Shown here: in pieces, positions 44,040-55,979 of the stretch
Numbering within the stretch: position 1 is the first letter of the stretch
How the letters are laid out: every line of letters begins with the position of its first letter
From: Simmondsia chinensis
Lineage: Eukaryota; Streptophyta; Magnoliopsida; Caryophyllales; Simmondsiaceae
Assembly: GCA_018398585.1 (NCBI GenBank)
Contig: JAGTTD010000010.1
Span: 2,001,501 to 2,065,500, forward strand
Reading direction: 5' to 3'
DNA length: 64,000 bases
The notes under the pieces: generated by a model
What the model was told of the DNA's origin: nothing
What the model saw: the letters and a program-made list of their open reading frames with translations, nothing else
Database searches by the model: none
Program-made: the position numbers and the translations under genes

Positions 44040-47000
44040 ATGTCACCTACTACTATGACAATTCCCTTCCTCCTTCTCCTCCTTTCCGCCGCAGCCGCTG
44101 CAACTTCCACCGCGTATCCCTCTGGATACGGTGAAGAATCCTGCAGGTTCTCCGATGGCGGTGGTGGCGGACATGACCACCTAATCCCACCGCGGAGAGA
44201 AGTGTACGGCGATGGTGGCCGCATATTCGACATCAGCCACCGCTACCACCGTGACATGCCCTCGTGGGACTCATGTGACCCGGTTGGGCAGTTCATGTGG
44301 CTTCCTAAGAGCATGAAAAACGGGTCAGAAGCTAACTTCTCCGTGATGAAGCTTCCGGTTCATACCGGGACCCACGTGGATGCTCCCGGTCACGTGTTTG
44401 ATCATTACTTTGAGGCTGGATTCGATGTTGGTACCCTCGACCTTGATGTCCTTAACGGTATTATTTTCGAGTTGTTAATCGATTGATTAGCTATTGTTAG
44501 AAGCTAAAATCAATAAAAATACCAATACAATGATTTATGTATAAATTATTTATTAACTAAAAAGAAAGACCATGGAACGCTCACTTACTCTAATATTACA
44601 AAGGTGACTCTTGCACGACAAGCCATTAGCTCTTCAAATTTTGAAGAAAGTTACGAACTTTGTCTCAGTATAATTTAGGATATCTAAAGTTGCAAACAAC
44701 AACAAACCCAATGTCTCAAAGGCTCCCGCCAATGCAGGGTTTTAGCCTTACCCCTTCAGGATGCTACCTTAAAGGGAGGTTATATTCGAGGACTCCTAAT
44801 TTGAAAAGCACACAAACAACAACACGGAGATAGCATAAAGCAACAATAAATAATAAAGTAATAAAGCAACTAACAACCAAGCACCTAGCACCACGGAGCA
44901 AAAATACACCATACGAGCAGCAAGCAGCAAACAACTATAGTTGCAAACCTACAATGAAGATATTCACATATAGATATTACTCTCTCTCCCTTCCGAGCTA
45001 AGGACGCCCTTTACGAATTCCACAAACTCTTACATCTTTCCTCTTTTTGGTGGTCCTTCTGACCATCAATCTGTAATTTAGGTATATGATCCTAATATCG
45101 ATTTAATTCCTAATCAAATTTCATTTTGACTAGATAATTAAATCTAACCCAAGTTTTAACGAATCATATTTTAATTTAATCTGACCCGATTATCAATAAT
45201 ACCCACTTTTTAAGGCAATACTAATATCCAACAATGGATTAATTGGTTTCCTATTGTGTTTTTGAATTAGGGATTGTAATTTTTCATGCTGACGATTGCA
45301 ATTTGATGTGTTGTTACAGGGCCAGCTTTGTTAGTGGATGTTCCTAGAGATAACAACATCAGTGGTATATCCTTTTTTTCCTTTTTTTTTTTTTAATGGT
45401 AAGAGGGCCATCAGTATATTATGTGGGTGGAATTAGATGTGGTAATCAGGTTACTTGGGTTGGGCTTGGGTCATTTCGAGTTTATAATAAACTCGGGTTG
45501 GGTCGGGTCCGGTCGGCCTCGGGTTGACACATTTAGGCTTGGGTTAATTGCGGGTTTTACCTATACTCGGGTCAGTAGGGTTTGGGTCAAGTTATTTCGG
45601 GTTCGGTTCACTTTAATTTCTGGTGGTCTTGGGTTTGGGTCAATCTTGGGTTGGATCATACGGGTTTTGGGTCAACATAATTTTACTAGTTGGTGCCTTG
45701 ATGGCATAAACCATTTACAAAACTTTAAATTATACTCCAAATTATATATATTTTTACCAACATATTTATTATATTATAAACACATGTGCTTAATCATCTC
45801 TTATGAAGTTAAATTGTATTCATGACAAGTAATAATTCTCATTGAATTTAAAGACCTTGGATTAATTCGGGTTTCAGGCCAAGTTGGGTTTGGGTTTAGG
45901 TCATTTAGGATTGGGTTGACTTAGGTCAATGGAAGGCCGGGTCGGTCAAATTGAGTATCGGGTTATTTTCAGGCTAGGCAAAGAACGGGTCAGGTTAGTT
46001 GCAAGTCGGGTCATTTTAACTTTGGTTCAATTATTTAAGACAAATTTTCAGTTCGAGTTGGACTGGTTTAAAGGTTTTTCAGGTCAGTTCTTCGGATCGG
46101 GTTGGATTTGCCACCTCTAGGTGGCATCAATCACTAAACCAATTAATCTTACTCGTTATTTGTCTGCTTAAAGTATTAACATGCCTAATTTTGCAATTAT
46201 TGAATCAAATTGTGGTTTACAGTTGCGTTCGTAGTGTCACAAAGGCGAGATTCACAAATATTACACATTAGGTCATATGTTAAATTTAGACTTCATGTTG
46301 ATTAACATAAATCATTTTCCGTTTTACTTCAATGATTATATTTTGAGGAGAAATATTTTCTAGGACATGAATTGTTTTCTGTCGAACCAAACGGAGCCTT
46401 GGTAGTGAGATGTCTTAGGGAAATGATTTTGCACGGTAGAGATGGTGCAAAACAAGACTTTCTTACCTAGTATTAGATATTGATTGTGAGTCAACAAATC
46501 AACCGCTTATTTTATTGGTTGAAATAATAATAGTGAGAATTCCGCTAAACTAGGGAAGTTGATTTAGATGAGTACCTCATCTCCCATAACTGATCAGATA
46601 ATTGATTTAGTAATTAAGACTCCCAAAACTCAACCACTCTCTCTAGTGTTACCATCTTCGACTCATTTTTGTTAAACGTAGAAACTAGAGCAATTTGGTA
46701 GCTCTCTCGGTTATTCTACATGGTTATCAAGGACATCTACCAAAGGCTGTAAAACAAGTCTAGATCCAACTCGGCAATTGAAACATACCTAAACTTTGTG
46801 TTTATTATATTCTCCTCAATAAGGAGGTCACAGTTTCCCTTAGCAAAGACAACGAATTGTGAAAAATAGGTCGATGACCTTCAATTTCGGGATCTAGCCA
46901 AAACGAGGGTTGGGATTTAATCACCAAGTCAACCCAAGAAGCTCTTGAAATAGGACTCAAAAAGACATCATAAACTTTGACTTCTGCTTGTATATTCTTC

Positions 47001-50000
47001 TCTTCTCTTTTGATTTCTACTTGATACTTGCATAAGGACGAACACGAAGTATCGCGATTGTTTATAAACGTGCATAGTTACAGAAATTGCCTTTTGATTG
47101 AATGTATAAAGACACAGGTTCGATTTGTCTTAAACTGAAAGAGAAAAAGTTATAATATGTAATGTTTTCTGATCGAAAAAGCATATATTTATATTATATA
47201 TAAATAAAAGAACATTCTTATGCTTTACATTTTCATATGATCCTAAAACATTTGCTTGTGATCTGCATATAGTTTTATCAGTGTTCATGGGACTAAGCAG
47301 ATTTTTCTTTTTTCGTTTTTTTTTTTCGGGGGCATCAGCTGAAGTAATGAAGTCCCTAAATATACCTAAAGGTGTACGTCGTGTGCTTTTCCGGACATTG
47401 AACACAGATAGGTATATTCTTATTTTTCATAGCTGTAGTTGTTGCTGCAAAGTTCTGTAGAGAAATAATAGAATTGAGACAAGCAAGATTTTCTGGCAAA
47501 ACAAGGGAAACTTTGATAAAAAAGAGTGTAATAATATGCGGAAGAACGACTAATCCCATGAGCACGTCCTTTTTACCTTGTTCGTTGTAATTTTGCTTTA
47601 TGTAAGTTGCTTCTGAATCAAGTAAACCGTCTTTTCAGGAGGTTGATGTTCAAGAAGGAGTTCGACAGGAGCTATACTGGTTTCACGAAGGACGGTGCGC
47701 AATGGCTAGTAGATAATACAGACATTAAGCTTGTTGGTAAGTTGCTTGTGACGGGTTATTTTGTTTATTTATCTATGATTTTTCACGCTAATTATATCAT
47801 GCCTTGTGTCAAAGGATATTAGACCTAACTCCACCTAAAAAACCGACCTGAAAAACCTAGTTAATGGAGGAGTGATGTCTCTCCATATAAGTTGGGTTTG
47901 GCCAACACTCTTGGTGACTTGGGTCTCCAACATTATTCCCTCATGCACATCGTGAACCATGCCAAACCACTGCGACTTCTTGATAATGGGTAGGGGTGAA
48001 TGGACCAAACATTTGATAAACTTCTCGTGTTTATAATCAATTACGGCTTATTCATGTACATTTTGGGCAGATTCGATAAGCTTAATGAGTCGAGTTCAAA
48101 AAGTGGGTGCTTGGCTTAGTTAATGTTTGCAAATAGCTTGATAATGGCTCACTAAGAGCTCAATAAGGCTCATTAAAAGTTTGTATTGGCTCGTAAATGG
48201 ATTGGTAATAGCTTAATAATAACTTGAATAATCCGGTTTGGCAGCCGGCTTGACTCAATTGCAGGCTCCGCTCCATTATTAGCTAGCAAGCTCGAATAAA
48301 CTCAATTAGACTAAAGAGCCTAGACAAACCGAATATTGAACATCTGAATATCTTATCAAACCGACCTAGTGCAAGAATTTGAAAGCTAAGAGCTGAGATT
48401 TCCCATTGAACATCCTAATATCTAATATCGTAACAATGGCATGTAGGGATCGATTACTTATCCGTTGCTGCATACGATGATGCGATTCCCTCTCATCGCG
48501 TTTTACTCGAAAGCCGGGTTAGATTTCTCGTCTCTTCTTGAATTAGCGTACTGGTTGAAGTTGATTCCGAGCATGACTTTTATGTATTAGATGTTTAGAA
48601 AATACCATAGAAAGTGTCAAGGAATCATCTTTCCCAAAAGTTTAAATTGATGGGTCAAAGCCCAAGGATAGTTTTATACTTTAACTTGCCCTCTTATGCG
48701 AATGCCAATTGGGCTTGAAGTATAGATAGTGCATAAGTCTACCTCATACCTTGTACTTAAATTGTTTTAATATTGAAAGTGGGGACTGTTGAGATTTGAC
48801 TTGTGACCTCTTGGTCAACAAGGCTTTGATACCATGTCAAAGAACTATCTTTCCCAAAAGCTTAAGCTGATGGGTGAAGGCCTGGGAATAGTTTTATACT
48901 CACAAGAGAACAAAAACAAACACATAAGATTTACCTGGTTTGGCCTAAAATGCCTATGTCCATAGAGTTGCTAGAATTGCTTGGATGCTTTATAAGAGTT
49001 TTTCTGATTTCACCACACTCTCTCAAACCCTAAACAGGGTTTATATTGGCGCACGTGGAAGAAACCATAATTATTCCATAATAAATCTCCAAAATATCTT
49101 CACCTGGGCTCGGTCCACTCTTTGGATTTGGCCCATAACAGTATAAAACCAAACTCCCACACAAGAAGCCCAACATTACCGTGACTGCAATGCTACCGCA
49201 AACTAGGATTTGATTCCATGATTGATTTTGCGATCAATTGAATTTCATTGTCGTGTTTGTTGGACTTCTTATGTGGAGCCTGGTTTTTTATACTGTTATG
49301 GGCCAAGTCTATGGAGCGGAGAAAACCGTGATCGAGGTTTACGCCTATTTTGGTGATCTCATCTGGACAGATTAGGGTTTCTTGTGGGCACCTATAAAAA
49401 TCCGGTTCCAGGGTTTGAGAGAGAAGAGCGAATTGGAAGAAAACTCTTTGTAACAATTCTAAAGCGATAAATTCTCTGTGGACGTAGGCAATTTTTGGCC
49501 AAACCACGTAAATCTGTGTGTTTGATTTTACTTTCTCATTGAATTTTTGTCGTGTTTATTTGCTGCGTTTCCTAACAGTGTTGGCCATACAATAGCTAAT
49601 TTCTTTTCATTGATACCGTGGGGCCACTTCCCGAAATAACATTAAAAGAAAAAATAAGTCCAAAACTAACTTCCAAAGAAAAGTATTTACCCAAATAACG
49701 TACACGACATCATTTGAAATATTTTATTCCTTTTTTTCCTTTTTTTAAAAAATATCATAAACTAATTTCATTTAAATATTTAATAAATATTTTAATTTAA
49801 TTTATTTATCATTATAAATTTTAAAAAATAAAATATACATTGTGTATTTATGTATTGAAAAGTATGCATTAAATACCTCCCTTAGTTTTATTTTTTATTT
49901 TTTATTTTAAAGTAAAAGAAAAAAAAGAAGAAAAACAAGATGACACGTCATGCGGGGAAATAGTTTGCTTTGAATGTTATTTTTGAAAATATTTTTTCTT

Positions 50001-50204
50001 TTGATGTTATTTCGGACAACGGCTCGATATCATGAATGTAACGTGGCTGCAAACCATTATATGTTTGTTGTGTTTCAGGATATTATACTGGTGGAGGCTT
50101 TGAAATTAGATGATGTACCAGCTAGTATATATGATGTCCACTGTTTACCCCTACGGTTGCTCGGAGCCGAGGGATCGCCCGCACGATGCATTCTCATCAA
50201 GTGA
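44040..50204 (+). CDS. Cyclase-family protein, copy 2 (kynurenine formamidase-like)
   Basis: Exons 44040-44457, 45320-45364, 47339-47411, 47639-47736, 48447-48517 and 50079-50204, with the same phases as copy 1, give 276 residues. Two possible starts lie in frame, MSPTT and five codons later MTIPF; both precede a Leu/Ala-rich signal peptide. [11 protein letters not shown] is the metal-binding motif. The remaining blocks ([63 protein letters not shown]) match the family to the end. No disabling change is seen. Intron 1 has an antisense SINE shared with copy 3; intron 2 an hAT element; intron 5 a mini-LTR element and an inverted LTR pair. Substrate unknown; secreted location inferred from the signal peptide. 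Confidence 0.93.
44698..44938 (-). mobile_element. Angio-SINE (TTGCTGCTTT head), 10-bp TSD, intron 1 of copy 2
   Basis: In reverse: a head rich in TTGCTGC and TTGCTTT, then CTTTTCAAATTAGGAGTCCT, ATAACCTCCCTTTAAGG, CTGAAGGGGTAAGGCT and GGCGGGAGCCTTTGAGACAT. AGTTGCAAAC flanks it at 44688-44697 and 44939-44948. The counterpart at 56668-56903 in copy 3 is orthologous by position. Confidence 0.88.
45434..46119. mobile_element. hAT-type MITE in intron 2 of copy 2
   Basis: The ends TAGATGTGGTAATCAGG and, in reverse, TAGAGGTGGCAAATCC are flanked by GGTGGAAT and GGTGGCAT, an 8-bp TSD with one mismatch. The interior is GGGTTGGGTC-rich. It is absent from copy 3. Confidence 0.8.
46520..46800. repeat. 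Dispersed repeat shared with 19780-20130
   Basis: Shared phrases include AAGACTCCCAAAACTCA, CTCTCTCTAGTGTTACCAT, GGTAGCTCTCTCGGTTATTC and CCTAAACTTTGTGTTTAT. Probably a piece of an LTR or other large element. Type unknown. Confidence 0.5.
48615..48902 (-). mobile_element. SMART/TRIM-type mini-LTR element (288 bp), intron 5 of copy 2
   Basis: In reverse: a ~68-bp LTR (GAGTATAAAACTATTCCCAG to TTTGACA), directly TGGTATCAAAGCC (tRNA-Met primer site), an internal part with AAGAGGTCACAAGT, a purine-rich AAGAGGGCA tract and a second LTR (AGTTAAAGTATAAAAC to CCTTGACA). It has no coding capacity. This single copy fixes the unit structure used to read the tandem array at 7727-8698. Confidence 0.78.
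48905..49570. repeat. Inverted pair of LTR fragments in intron 5 of copy 2
   Basis: The left arm, in reverse, reads CTCTATGGACATAGGCATTT, TAGGCCAAACCAGGTAAATC. The right arm reads CTCTGTGGACGTAGGCAATT, TTTGGCCAAACCACGTAAATC. TATACTGTTATGGGCC is also mirrored. The arms of about 280 bp could fold. LTR identity is inferred from the GCCAAACCACGTAAAT motif common near Copia LTR ends. Confidence 0.65.
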
Positions 50205-50329
50205 GGATCTCCTCGTAAGTTGATGAAGTCTATGTCTTTGGTCTTTTCTCAAAAATGTCGCCTTTGTTGATCTGTTTTCCATAACATGTAGCTCTTTTTG
50301 GTCATTTTCTTGAACAACATGCCTTTTTA

Positions 50330-50845
50330 GGTACGTTTGATTTATGTTATTTCAACTTAAATATTTCAATAAGATTTATTTATTTAACTTCTACATCTTC
50401 TTAGAATGAGTTGTTTGGTTATGCAATGCAAAAAGATCTTTTTTTGCAGAATAAAATGTCTGAATACGAGTTTAAAAAAGAGTTCTGAATACGAGTTTAA
50501 AAAAGAGTTAATCTATTATAATTACAAAAAAAAAAAAAATTAATGATATAAATCAGCTAATCATAGAATGTAGGAGTGAATCATGATAATGATTGGCTAT
50601 GGTAGCGGAGGGCGGCAAGTATAGCGACCCATGGAGTAGAAGGGGCGGTGATATGTGTGAATTGTCGTAAAAGTAAAAGTGGGTTATGATGGTGAAGAAA
50701 ATGTCAACATAAGTTTTTTAAAATAAGTTGTGAAAAAAATCTAGTTTTTATCTCTTTTTGGTTAGTTATAAAACAACATTTCTATCTTCCTATTTAAGCT
50801 ATAAAAAATATGTAAAAAGATCTTTTCTATCAACCAAACACAACC
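50330..50845. mobile_element. Harbinger-type MITE in the 3'-UTR intron of copy 2
   Basis: The ends GGTACGTTTGATT and, in reverse, GGTTGTGTTTGGTT are flanked by TTA. The interior matches the family at 33220-33783 inverted (CAAAAAGATCTTTTTTTGCA). It is missing from copies 1 and 3. Confidence 0.78.
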
Positions 50846-50888
50846 TTAAACTATTTTTGCAATGTTGGGATTTATTTAATTTTTGCAG

Positions 50889-50957
50889 GAAATGAAGACC
50901 ATTCGGCATACTTGGAGCTGGCTGTTATGGATGGGTTTGATGTAATAAAGGCTATTT
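50889..50957 (+). other. Conserved 3'-UTR exon of cyclase copy 2
   Basis: Follows TTTTGCAG and begins GAAATGAAGACCATTCGG, like copies 1 and 3. TGTAATAAAGG near 50942 may act as a polyadenylation signal. Confidence 0.6.
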
Positions 50958-50978
50958 CTAAGTCCCTGTCACCCATCA

Positions 50979-51027
50979 GAGCCTGCTCTGGCGGGAGCCC
51001 TTGTGGCACTCGGTTTGTTGTTGTTGT
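50979..51027 (+). mobile_element. SINE 3' end fragment after copy 2
   Basis: AGAGCCTGCTCTGGCGGGAG, CCCTTGTGGCACTCGG and (TTG)n: Angio-domain and tail only. No clear TSD. Confidence 0.65.
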
Positions 51028-51468
51028 ATAACACAATGAACCCGTTTGTAACTTTTGAGTGCCTTTTATGCCTTTGATTATGGTTTGCCCGAGTGTTTGC
51101 TTTACAGTTTGACTAATCTCTTGACAATCATTAGTTTTTTCATGTATGATCTTTGTATAAGACTCTTAGACTCGTGTTTACATATCAAGAAAAGGAACTT
51201 CTGGATCAAATAAGGTTTTAATTTGGGTAAAGGAAAAAAAATACGATCTGAGTTATCGAGAAAATGAGCTTCTGGATCAAATAAGGTTTTAATTTGGATA
51301 AAAGAAAAAAATACGGTCTAAGTGAACATCATACGATATCGGTTCAGTTGTTAGATGTGATTAGATAAGGTTCTGGGTTTTATGAACCATGGAGGCAACT
51401 ATTGATATTGTTTTCTTTTTATAGTTTCTCATTATAAAAAAATTTTGAAAGCAGGATTTAAGAATTCT

Positions 51469-51491
51469 CCCCCCCCCCCCCCCCCCCCCCC
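51469..51491. repeat. Homopolymer C run (about 23)
   Basis: An uninterrupted C run preceded by GAATT. The length may be affected by sequencing. Confidence 0.95.
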
Positions 51492-51713
51492 TCGCTCCCC
51501 GTTTTTAGTTTTCTACGATGAGATTGAGAACATGCAATTTGTATGGTCTGTCTATGATGAAGTTGAGACGACATAGAAATATAAAAAAAAGGAATACAAA
51601 AAAATCCGATCACGAAATTTATAGCCAAGCTGAAAAATAAATATCTTTTTTACAATGCTAAGGAAAAGGAGGCTTTAGGCCAATCGTCTAGGCAAGGGAA
51701 AGCCTAATGCATC

Positions 51714-52925
51714 CACCCTAATGATAAAAAAGACAAAGATCGATCCGGTGAGCTACTTCAAAGCACAAGATTAGTTCGTCCATGCCCTCAGCTTGCACAC
51801 CAGTCCATCCCTTTATTAGCCTCACGAAGCAATGAATGATGGAAAGTTGGATTCCCTTATGAATACGATATTCCTCCATAATAGACTGGATATTAAGAGG
51901 TACTGTATGAGAACTTTTAAAAGTTTTGAAAACAACTTCATTATCGAATTCCAATTCAACCACCTTAAACCCAAGCCTTATAGCACGATGGATGGTATCT
52001 CTCCCGATAGCCTCTGCAACTAGGGGTGTATTTGACCCGAACCGAACTCTAGCCTGTCAAGCTCAAGGTTCAGCTCTTTAGCTTTAAGCCTGGTGAGCTT
52101 CAAAATAAGCTTACAATATTTCGGCTCATATAAGCTCAATATAGGCTCGTTTGAGCTTGTTTAGGTTCATTTAGCTCCAATATGACTTCATTGGGTAATA
52201 TTTAAGCAAATATATTATACTAAAAAAATCTTGCTTAGGCTCCCGAGTCTACGAGCTCGAGCTCGAGCTCTGGCTCAATAAGCAAAACAAGCTGGCTCGG
52301 CTCGTCTCAATCTCAAAGCTAGCCAAGCTTTTCGAGCTTTATGACGAGCCGACTCAGCTCATTTATACCCCTAACTGCAACAGTAATGGGAGCATTTCCT
52401 ATGCCACTTGACCCATCGAGAATTATTCTGCCTCTATGATCTCAAACAACAAAACCTGCCGCCATCGGATCACCCCATTTTGAACCATCAAAGTTCACCT
52501 CGATCCTCCCACTTCTAGGTGCCTCAGCTTTTTCTTGTCGTTACCTAGGATATCGTCCACTTGATTACAACACTCCCATTCCAGTCCTTGCAAATGTGCC
52601 ATGCGAGAGTTATACGCTGCAAAAGCTCTCTACTACCTTGCTCACCTTTCATCCTCCTTCGGTCCCTATGTTCACTTAGAAAAGAGTTTCGGTATAAGTC
52701 TATTTCGATCCACTCATTATTCGTGGCAATCTTCCAAATTTTCTTGGATCTCGAACAATTAAGAAAAAGATGGTCAATATCTTCAAAACCCTGTTAAAAT
52801 CTTGGACAAATTTCACTTTTAAGAATTCCTTTTTTGCGAACGCCCATCGCTAGGGCGTTATTCAAAATATTCTGAAGAAAGACCTTGAGCTTAGGGTGTG
52901 TATCCAGCTCCAAGTAGCAGACGTA
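51714..52925 (-). mobile_element. LINE ORF2 3' fragment: zf-RVT and RNase H-like, split by MITE
   Basis: In reverse, from high to low coordinates: NALAMGVRKKGILKSEICPR, GFEDIDHLFLNCSRSKKIWK (the zf-RVT-like DHLF..C block), then VNFDGSKWGDPMAAGFVV and ILDGSSGIGNAPITVAEAIG (RNase H start), and after the MITE at 52021-52373 RAIRLGFKVVELEFDNEVVF. A few stops and frameshifts are present. It is the distal third of an L1-type ORF2. Endonuclease and catalytic RT parts are absent. Confidence 0.8.
52021..52373. mobile_element. hAT-type MITE inside LINE RNase H frame
   Basis: The ends TAGGGGTGTATTTGACC and, in reverse, TAGGGGTATAAATGAGC are flanked by TCTGCAAC (52013-52020) and ACTGCAAC (52374-52381). 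The interior is rich in GAGCTCGAGCTC. Removing it with one TSD copy restores the flanking LINE frame. Confidence 0.85.
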
Positions 52926-53059
52926 GCGCTAAAATTAAAGAACGAGTTAGCAAATATGATACAGGAATTAAACTAAATTTAAAACATTGGTGTATTATAA
53001 GACTCTATGCATAAGAAAATTCGGTCAAAAGTGTAGGAGATATAGCGTATACAATAACG

Positions 53060-53959
53060 ATATTGCTTATAGTAATCTGTAAAATGCGATCGTAGAATAC
53101 CAAAATAAGTAACCGAAAATACAGTAAAATGAATAAAACCCAACGTTAATTTCCTTCAAACGCAGTATGAATTGCTGTAAATTTGGGTCACAGTAAGCGC
53201 AGCCAAAATATTGAACACGACAATAAAAAAAACACCAGACAAGAGAAGGTAGGTTTAGAAAATACCGAAGATACCGTGCCGTGGGGAAAACCACTGTCCT
53301 AAAAGACGATTTCGCCGCTGCTCCGGTGCATACAGTGGTGTCGGCGGCCGTCCTCCAGGATTGACACGGTCCGACTCTTAACGTGCACTCGTTAATTGTC
53401 GGGTAGGAGAGAACGAGAACTTTGCCCAAGTCACGGAAGGAGAGAAGTATAAACCAAGGAAGAAGATGAGGGAAATTATATGCAAGAGAAGGTTGTTTTC
53501 TGCTATATGTTTTGAGCACTGCGTGGGTTGCTATTTATAATGAAGAACCGAGAGAAAGACAGTAATGCACAACGGGAAGTAACCGACTGCCAATTAATCC
53601 ATGTTTAACAGCTATAATCTGATTAATTGCCATAATCCCAATAATCAATAGGTACTTAATGCTGCAATATGAAGTGCAACGGTAATGAGCAGATTTTCCG
53701 CAAAATAAATATACCCGGTGTAAAAGATTCACCCACACCCTCGCCCGAGCAAGGCAGGCCTGCGGCGCGCGCGCGTGTGTGGTTCCCTCCATTCCTTCAC
53801 TCAAGGCTTAATTCAAATGACTAAAAAATACTCACCCTTATAAACCCAACCACCCCTTTCTAAATTGTCAATGTGGGATTTGGGATTGTAGTTTGTTGGC
53901 ACAATATGGAATACAACTACATACACATTTTAGACTTAGCTTGTATCATTTTTCCAACA
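53060..53959 (-). mobile_element. Copia-like LTR (solo or truncated)
   Basis: Starts in reverse with TGTTGGAAAAATGATACAAG, identical to the LTR start at 63640. A TATA box (TATAAATAG, near 53532-53540) is followed by a leader with no ATG, then ACAGTGGTTTTCCCCACGGC. The 150-codon open frame here starts only at a GTG and is taken as LTR leader, not a gene. The right limit of the LTR (low coordinate) is uncertain. Confidence 0.65.
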
Positions 53960-54179
53960 AAAAGTTCGTTGACTTATAAAAATTTATAATTATATTCATG
54001 TCTATAACAACTCCTTTAAAAATATCAACAAAATGGAAAGGGATATAGTTCTACCAATCGAACTTTTGCTTGATAGTGTTACCCATAATACCGGTGGTGA
54101 AAAGCATAACAGTAGTAAAAAATTAAGGTATAAGTCGATAGTTTGAGAGTTGAAGTGACAAATTTAATAAAATATAAAA

Positions 54180-55979
54180 TATAAATATTTAATATAGGTA
54201 TAAATATGATTATGTATAAATATATTTTTTCTGTATACAATTTAATAAAATATAAAATGGAAATTATAAAAATTCTTTCACTATTATCACATACGCGGCA
54301 AGTAGATGTGGGAGATTGAGATTCACGGGAAGTGCTAATTTTGGCTCTTGTTTGGGAAAGTAGGTAAAATGTTAGAAGTGAAAATTACTCAGTTATTTGT
54401 AATTGCCTCAAAATGCATGAGGTAAGTTACTTAGCCTCTCAAGTAAGTTCTATTTCCTTAGTAACTTTTTAATTGTATTACGATCTTATCCCTTGTATTC
54501 TGTAAATATGACAAAACTTCTGATTCTGAGTTCCTCTATTAATTTTATCCTTTCTTAGTAAAAATTGAAAGATTGAACATGGACATAATAGTCCTTTTAA
54601 TTGTATTTATAGAAAATTCTTATGTCAATCAAATAAAGTATATGAATTAAATTTATAGGAAGTTTTATTTCCCATATGGGTAATCAAATACTTTTATATA
54701 CTACATGAAGTTGACAAGAAAATTAAATTCTTAAAAAGTACAACTTCTTATAGGAATTTATTTCCTTTGGAAACCAAACGAAGCCATAAAATTAGAATGT
54801 TGAAACTTGTACAATTGAAATCATATATTTTTGTAACTAATTTTACTTTTATTAGCTCCGGAATCTCCAATCGCAATACGTTAATCAAAACTAAATAATA
54901 TTCTAAAAAAGTAACATTCCCAGTGCTCCAAAGGCTCTTGCCTGAGTAGGGTCTACGGGATAGATGTATGCAGCCTTCCACTTTTATGGCCCTCAAGGGA
55001 GGTTATTTTCGAGAACCCTTAACCTGAGGGGTGCAACACAAGGACTTCCCAATAGGTGACCCATCTTGGTACTACTCTCGTCCAAGCACGCTTAATTTCG
55101 GAGTTCTAATAGGAACCGGTGCTTATATGTTGGTACCGTCTTAGGTAAAATTAATATTAAAATACAATTATTATACCTGTTTATAGCCCATAATTCGTCG
55201 AACTTTTTGACAAGGATAGAGAAAGATGAGTGCTAAGCGCACTTAAACTGACTTATTTACTCCTTTGTTATTTTTATTTAAAATTTTTTAAATTAATATT
55301 TATTTTTTATATAAAATAAATTTAGATCCATAGGTTTAATCGTGTATCCAACACTTGTTTAAATTAGTTCTTTAAATTAATCCCTCTAACGTTTTATTTT
55401 ATAATAAAAATTAGTCTTTTATTTGATGACTAAAATTAAGTAAAAGTTAAAAAAAATGAGTGGCAAATTTATTATAAAATAATATACTATAAAGTAATTT
55501 TTTTTTTAAATGCAAAGAACTTATCTAAATGAAGTACAAATATTAAAAACCGTTATTTGCATCAAAGGTCCCTGGACTTTGTTCATTGCATCAATTTAGT
55601 CCTTATACTTTTAATTGCGTCAATTTAGTCCCTCTACTATTTAAATTGTGTCAGTTTAGTCCAATTATCAAATTCAAGTAAATTTAAGGATGCAAATTTA
55701 ACGGTATAATCGTATTAGATGCAAGTAATCCACTGCAAATTCACCCATTGACTCAATATAACCCAACTCATAGCCGAATCATTAAAAATTTTATCAATAA
55801 TTTAACATAAATTTTACTGTAGAGACCAAATTGATATAATCTAAATCGTAAAAGGGGATTAAATTAAAATAATTAAAAGTACGAAGATTAAATTAAACTA
55901 ATAAATATAAACGAGACAGTTTAAAAAATGAACCAGCGGCGTATAGAACTCCACTGAAACAACTATAAGTCTTCATTCT
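54180..55979 (+). repeat. Segmental duplicate of the region upstream of cyclase copy 2
   Basis: Long matches with 41430-44039, for example GAAATTATAAAAATTCTTTC, GATTCACGGGAAGTGCT, AATCCACTGCAAATTCACCC and AATGAACCAGCGGCGTATAG. The last 300 bp are nearly identical. The 538-bp MITE of copy 2 is missing and a SINE lies here instead. Confidence 0.85.
54911..55146 (-). mobile_element. 5S rRNA-headed SINE, copy h (subfamily B)
   Basis: In reverse: ACCTAAGACGGTACCAACAT, CACCGGTTCCTATTAGAACT, CCGAAATTAAGCGTGCTTGG, GGGAAGTCCTTGTGTTGCAC, then the body, and the Angio-domain (AGACCCTACTCAGGCAAGAG) ending GGGAATGTTACTTTTTT. The TSD is not clear in the AT-rich flank. It lies between the duplicated blocks upstream of copy 3. 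Confidence 0.85.

Noticed and set aside
44033..44233. Proline-rich minus-strand ORF opposite cyclase exon 1 (also 55973-56173)
   Set aside because: Antisense shadow of a real exon with biased codon use.
45421..45825. 134-codon plus ORF rich in Gly/Leu/Arg
   Set aside because: Produced by the GGGTTGGGTC repeats of the hAT-type MITE.
47130..47405. Minus-strand ORFs around 47130-47565
   Set aside because: Antisense to intron 2 and exon 3 of cyclase copy 2.
49193..49507. 104-codon minus-strand ORF
   Set aside because: It covers an LTR fragment forming the inverted pair in intron 5; no family match recognised.
53067..53519. 150-codon minus-strand ORF as a gene
   Set aside because: It starts at GTG, has no ATG after the TATA box and lies in a Copia-like LTR shared with 63640.
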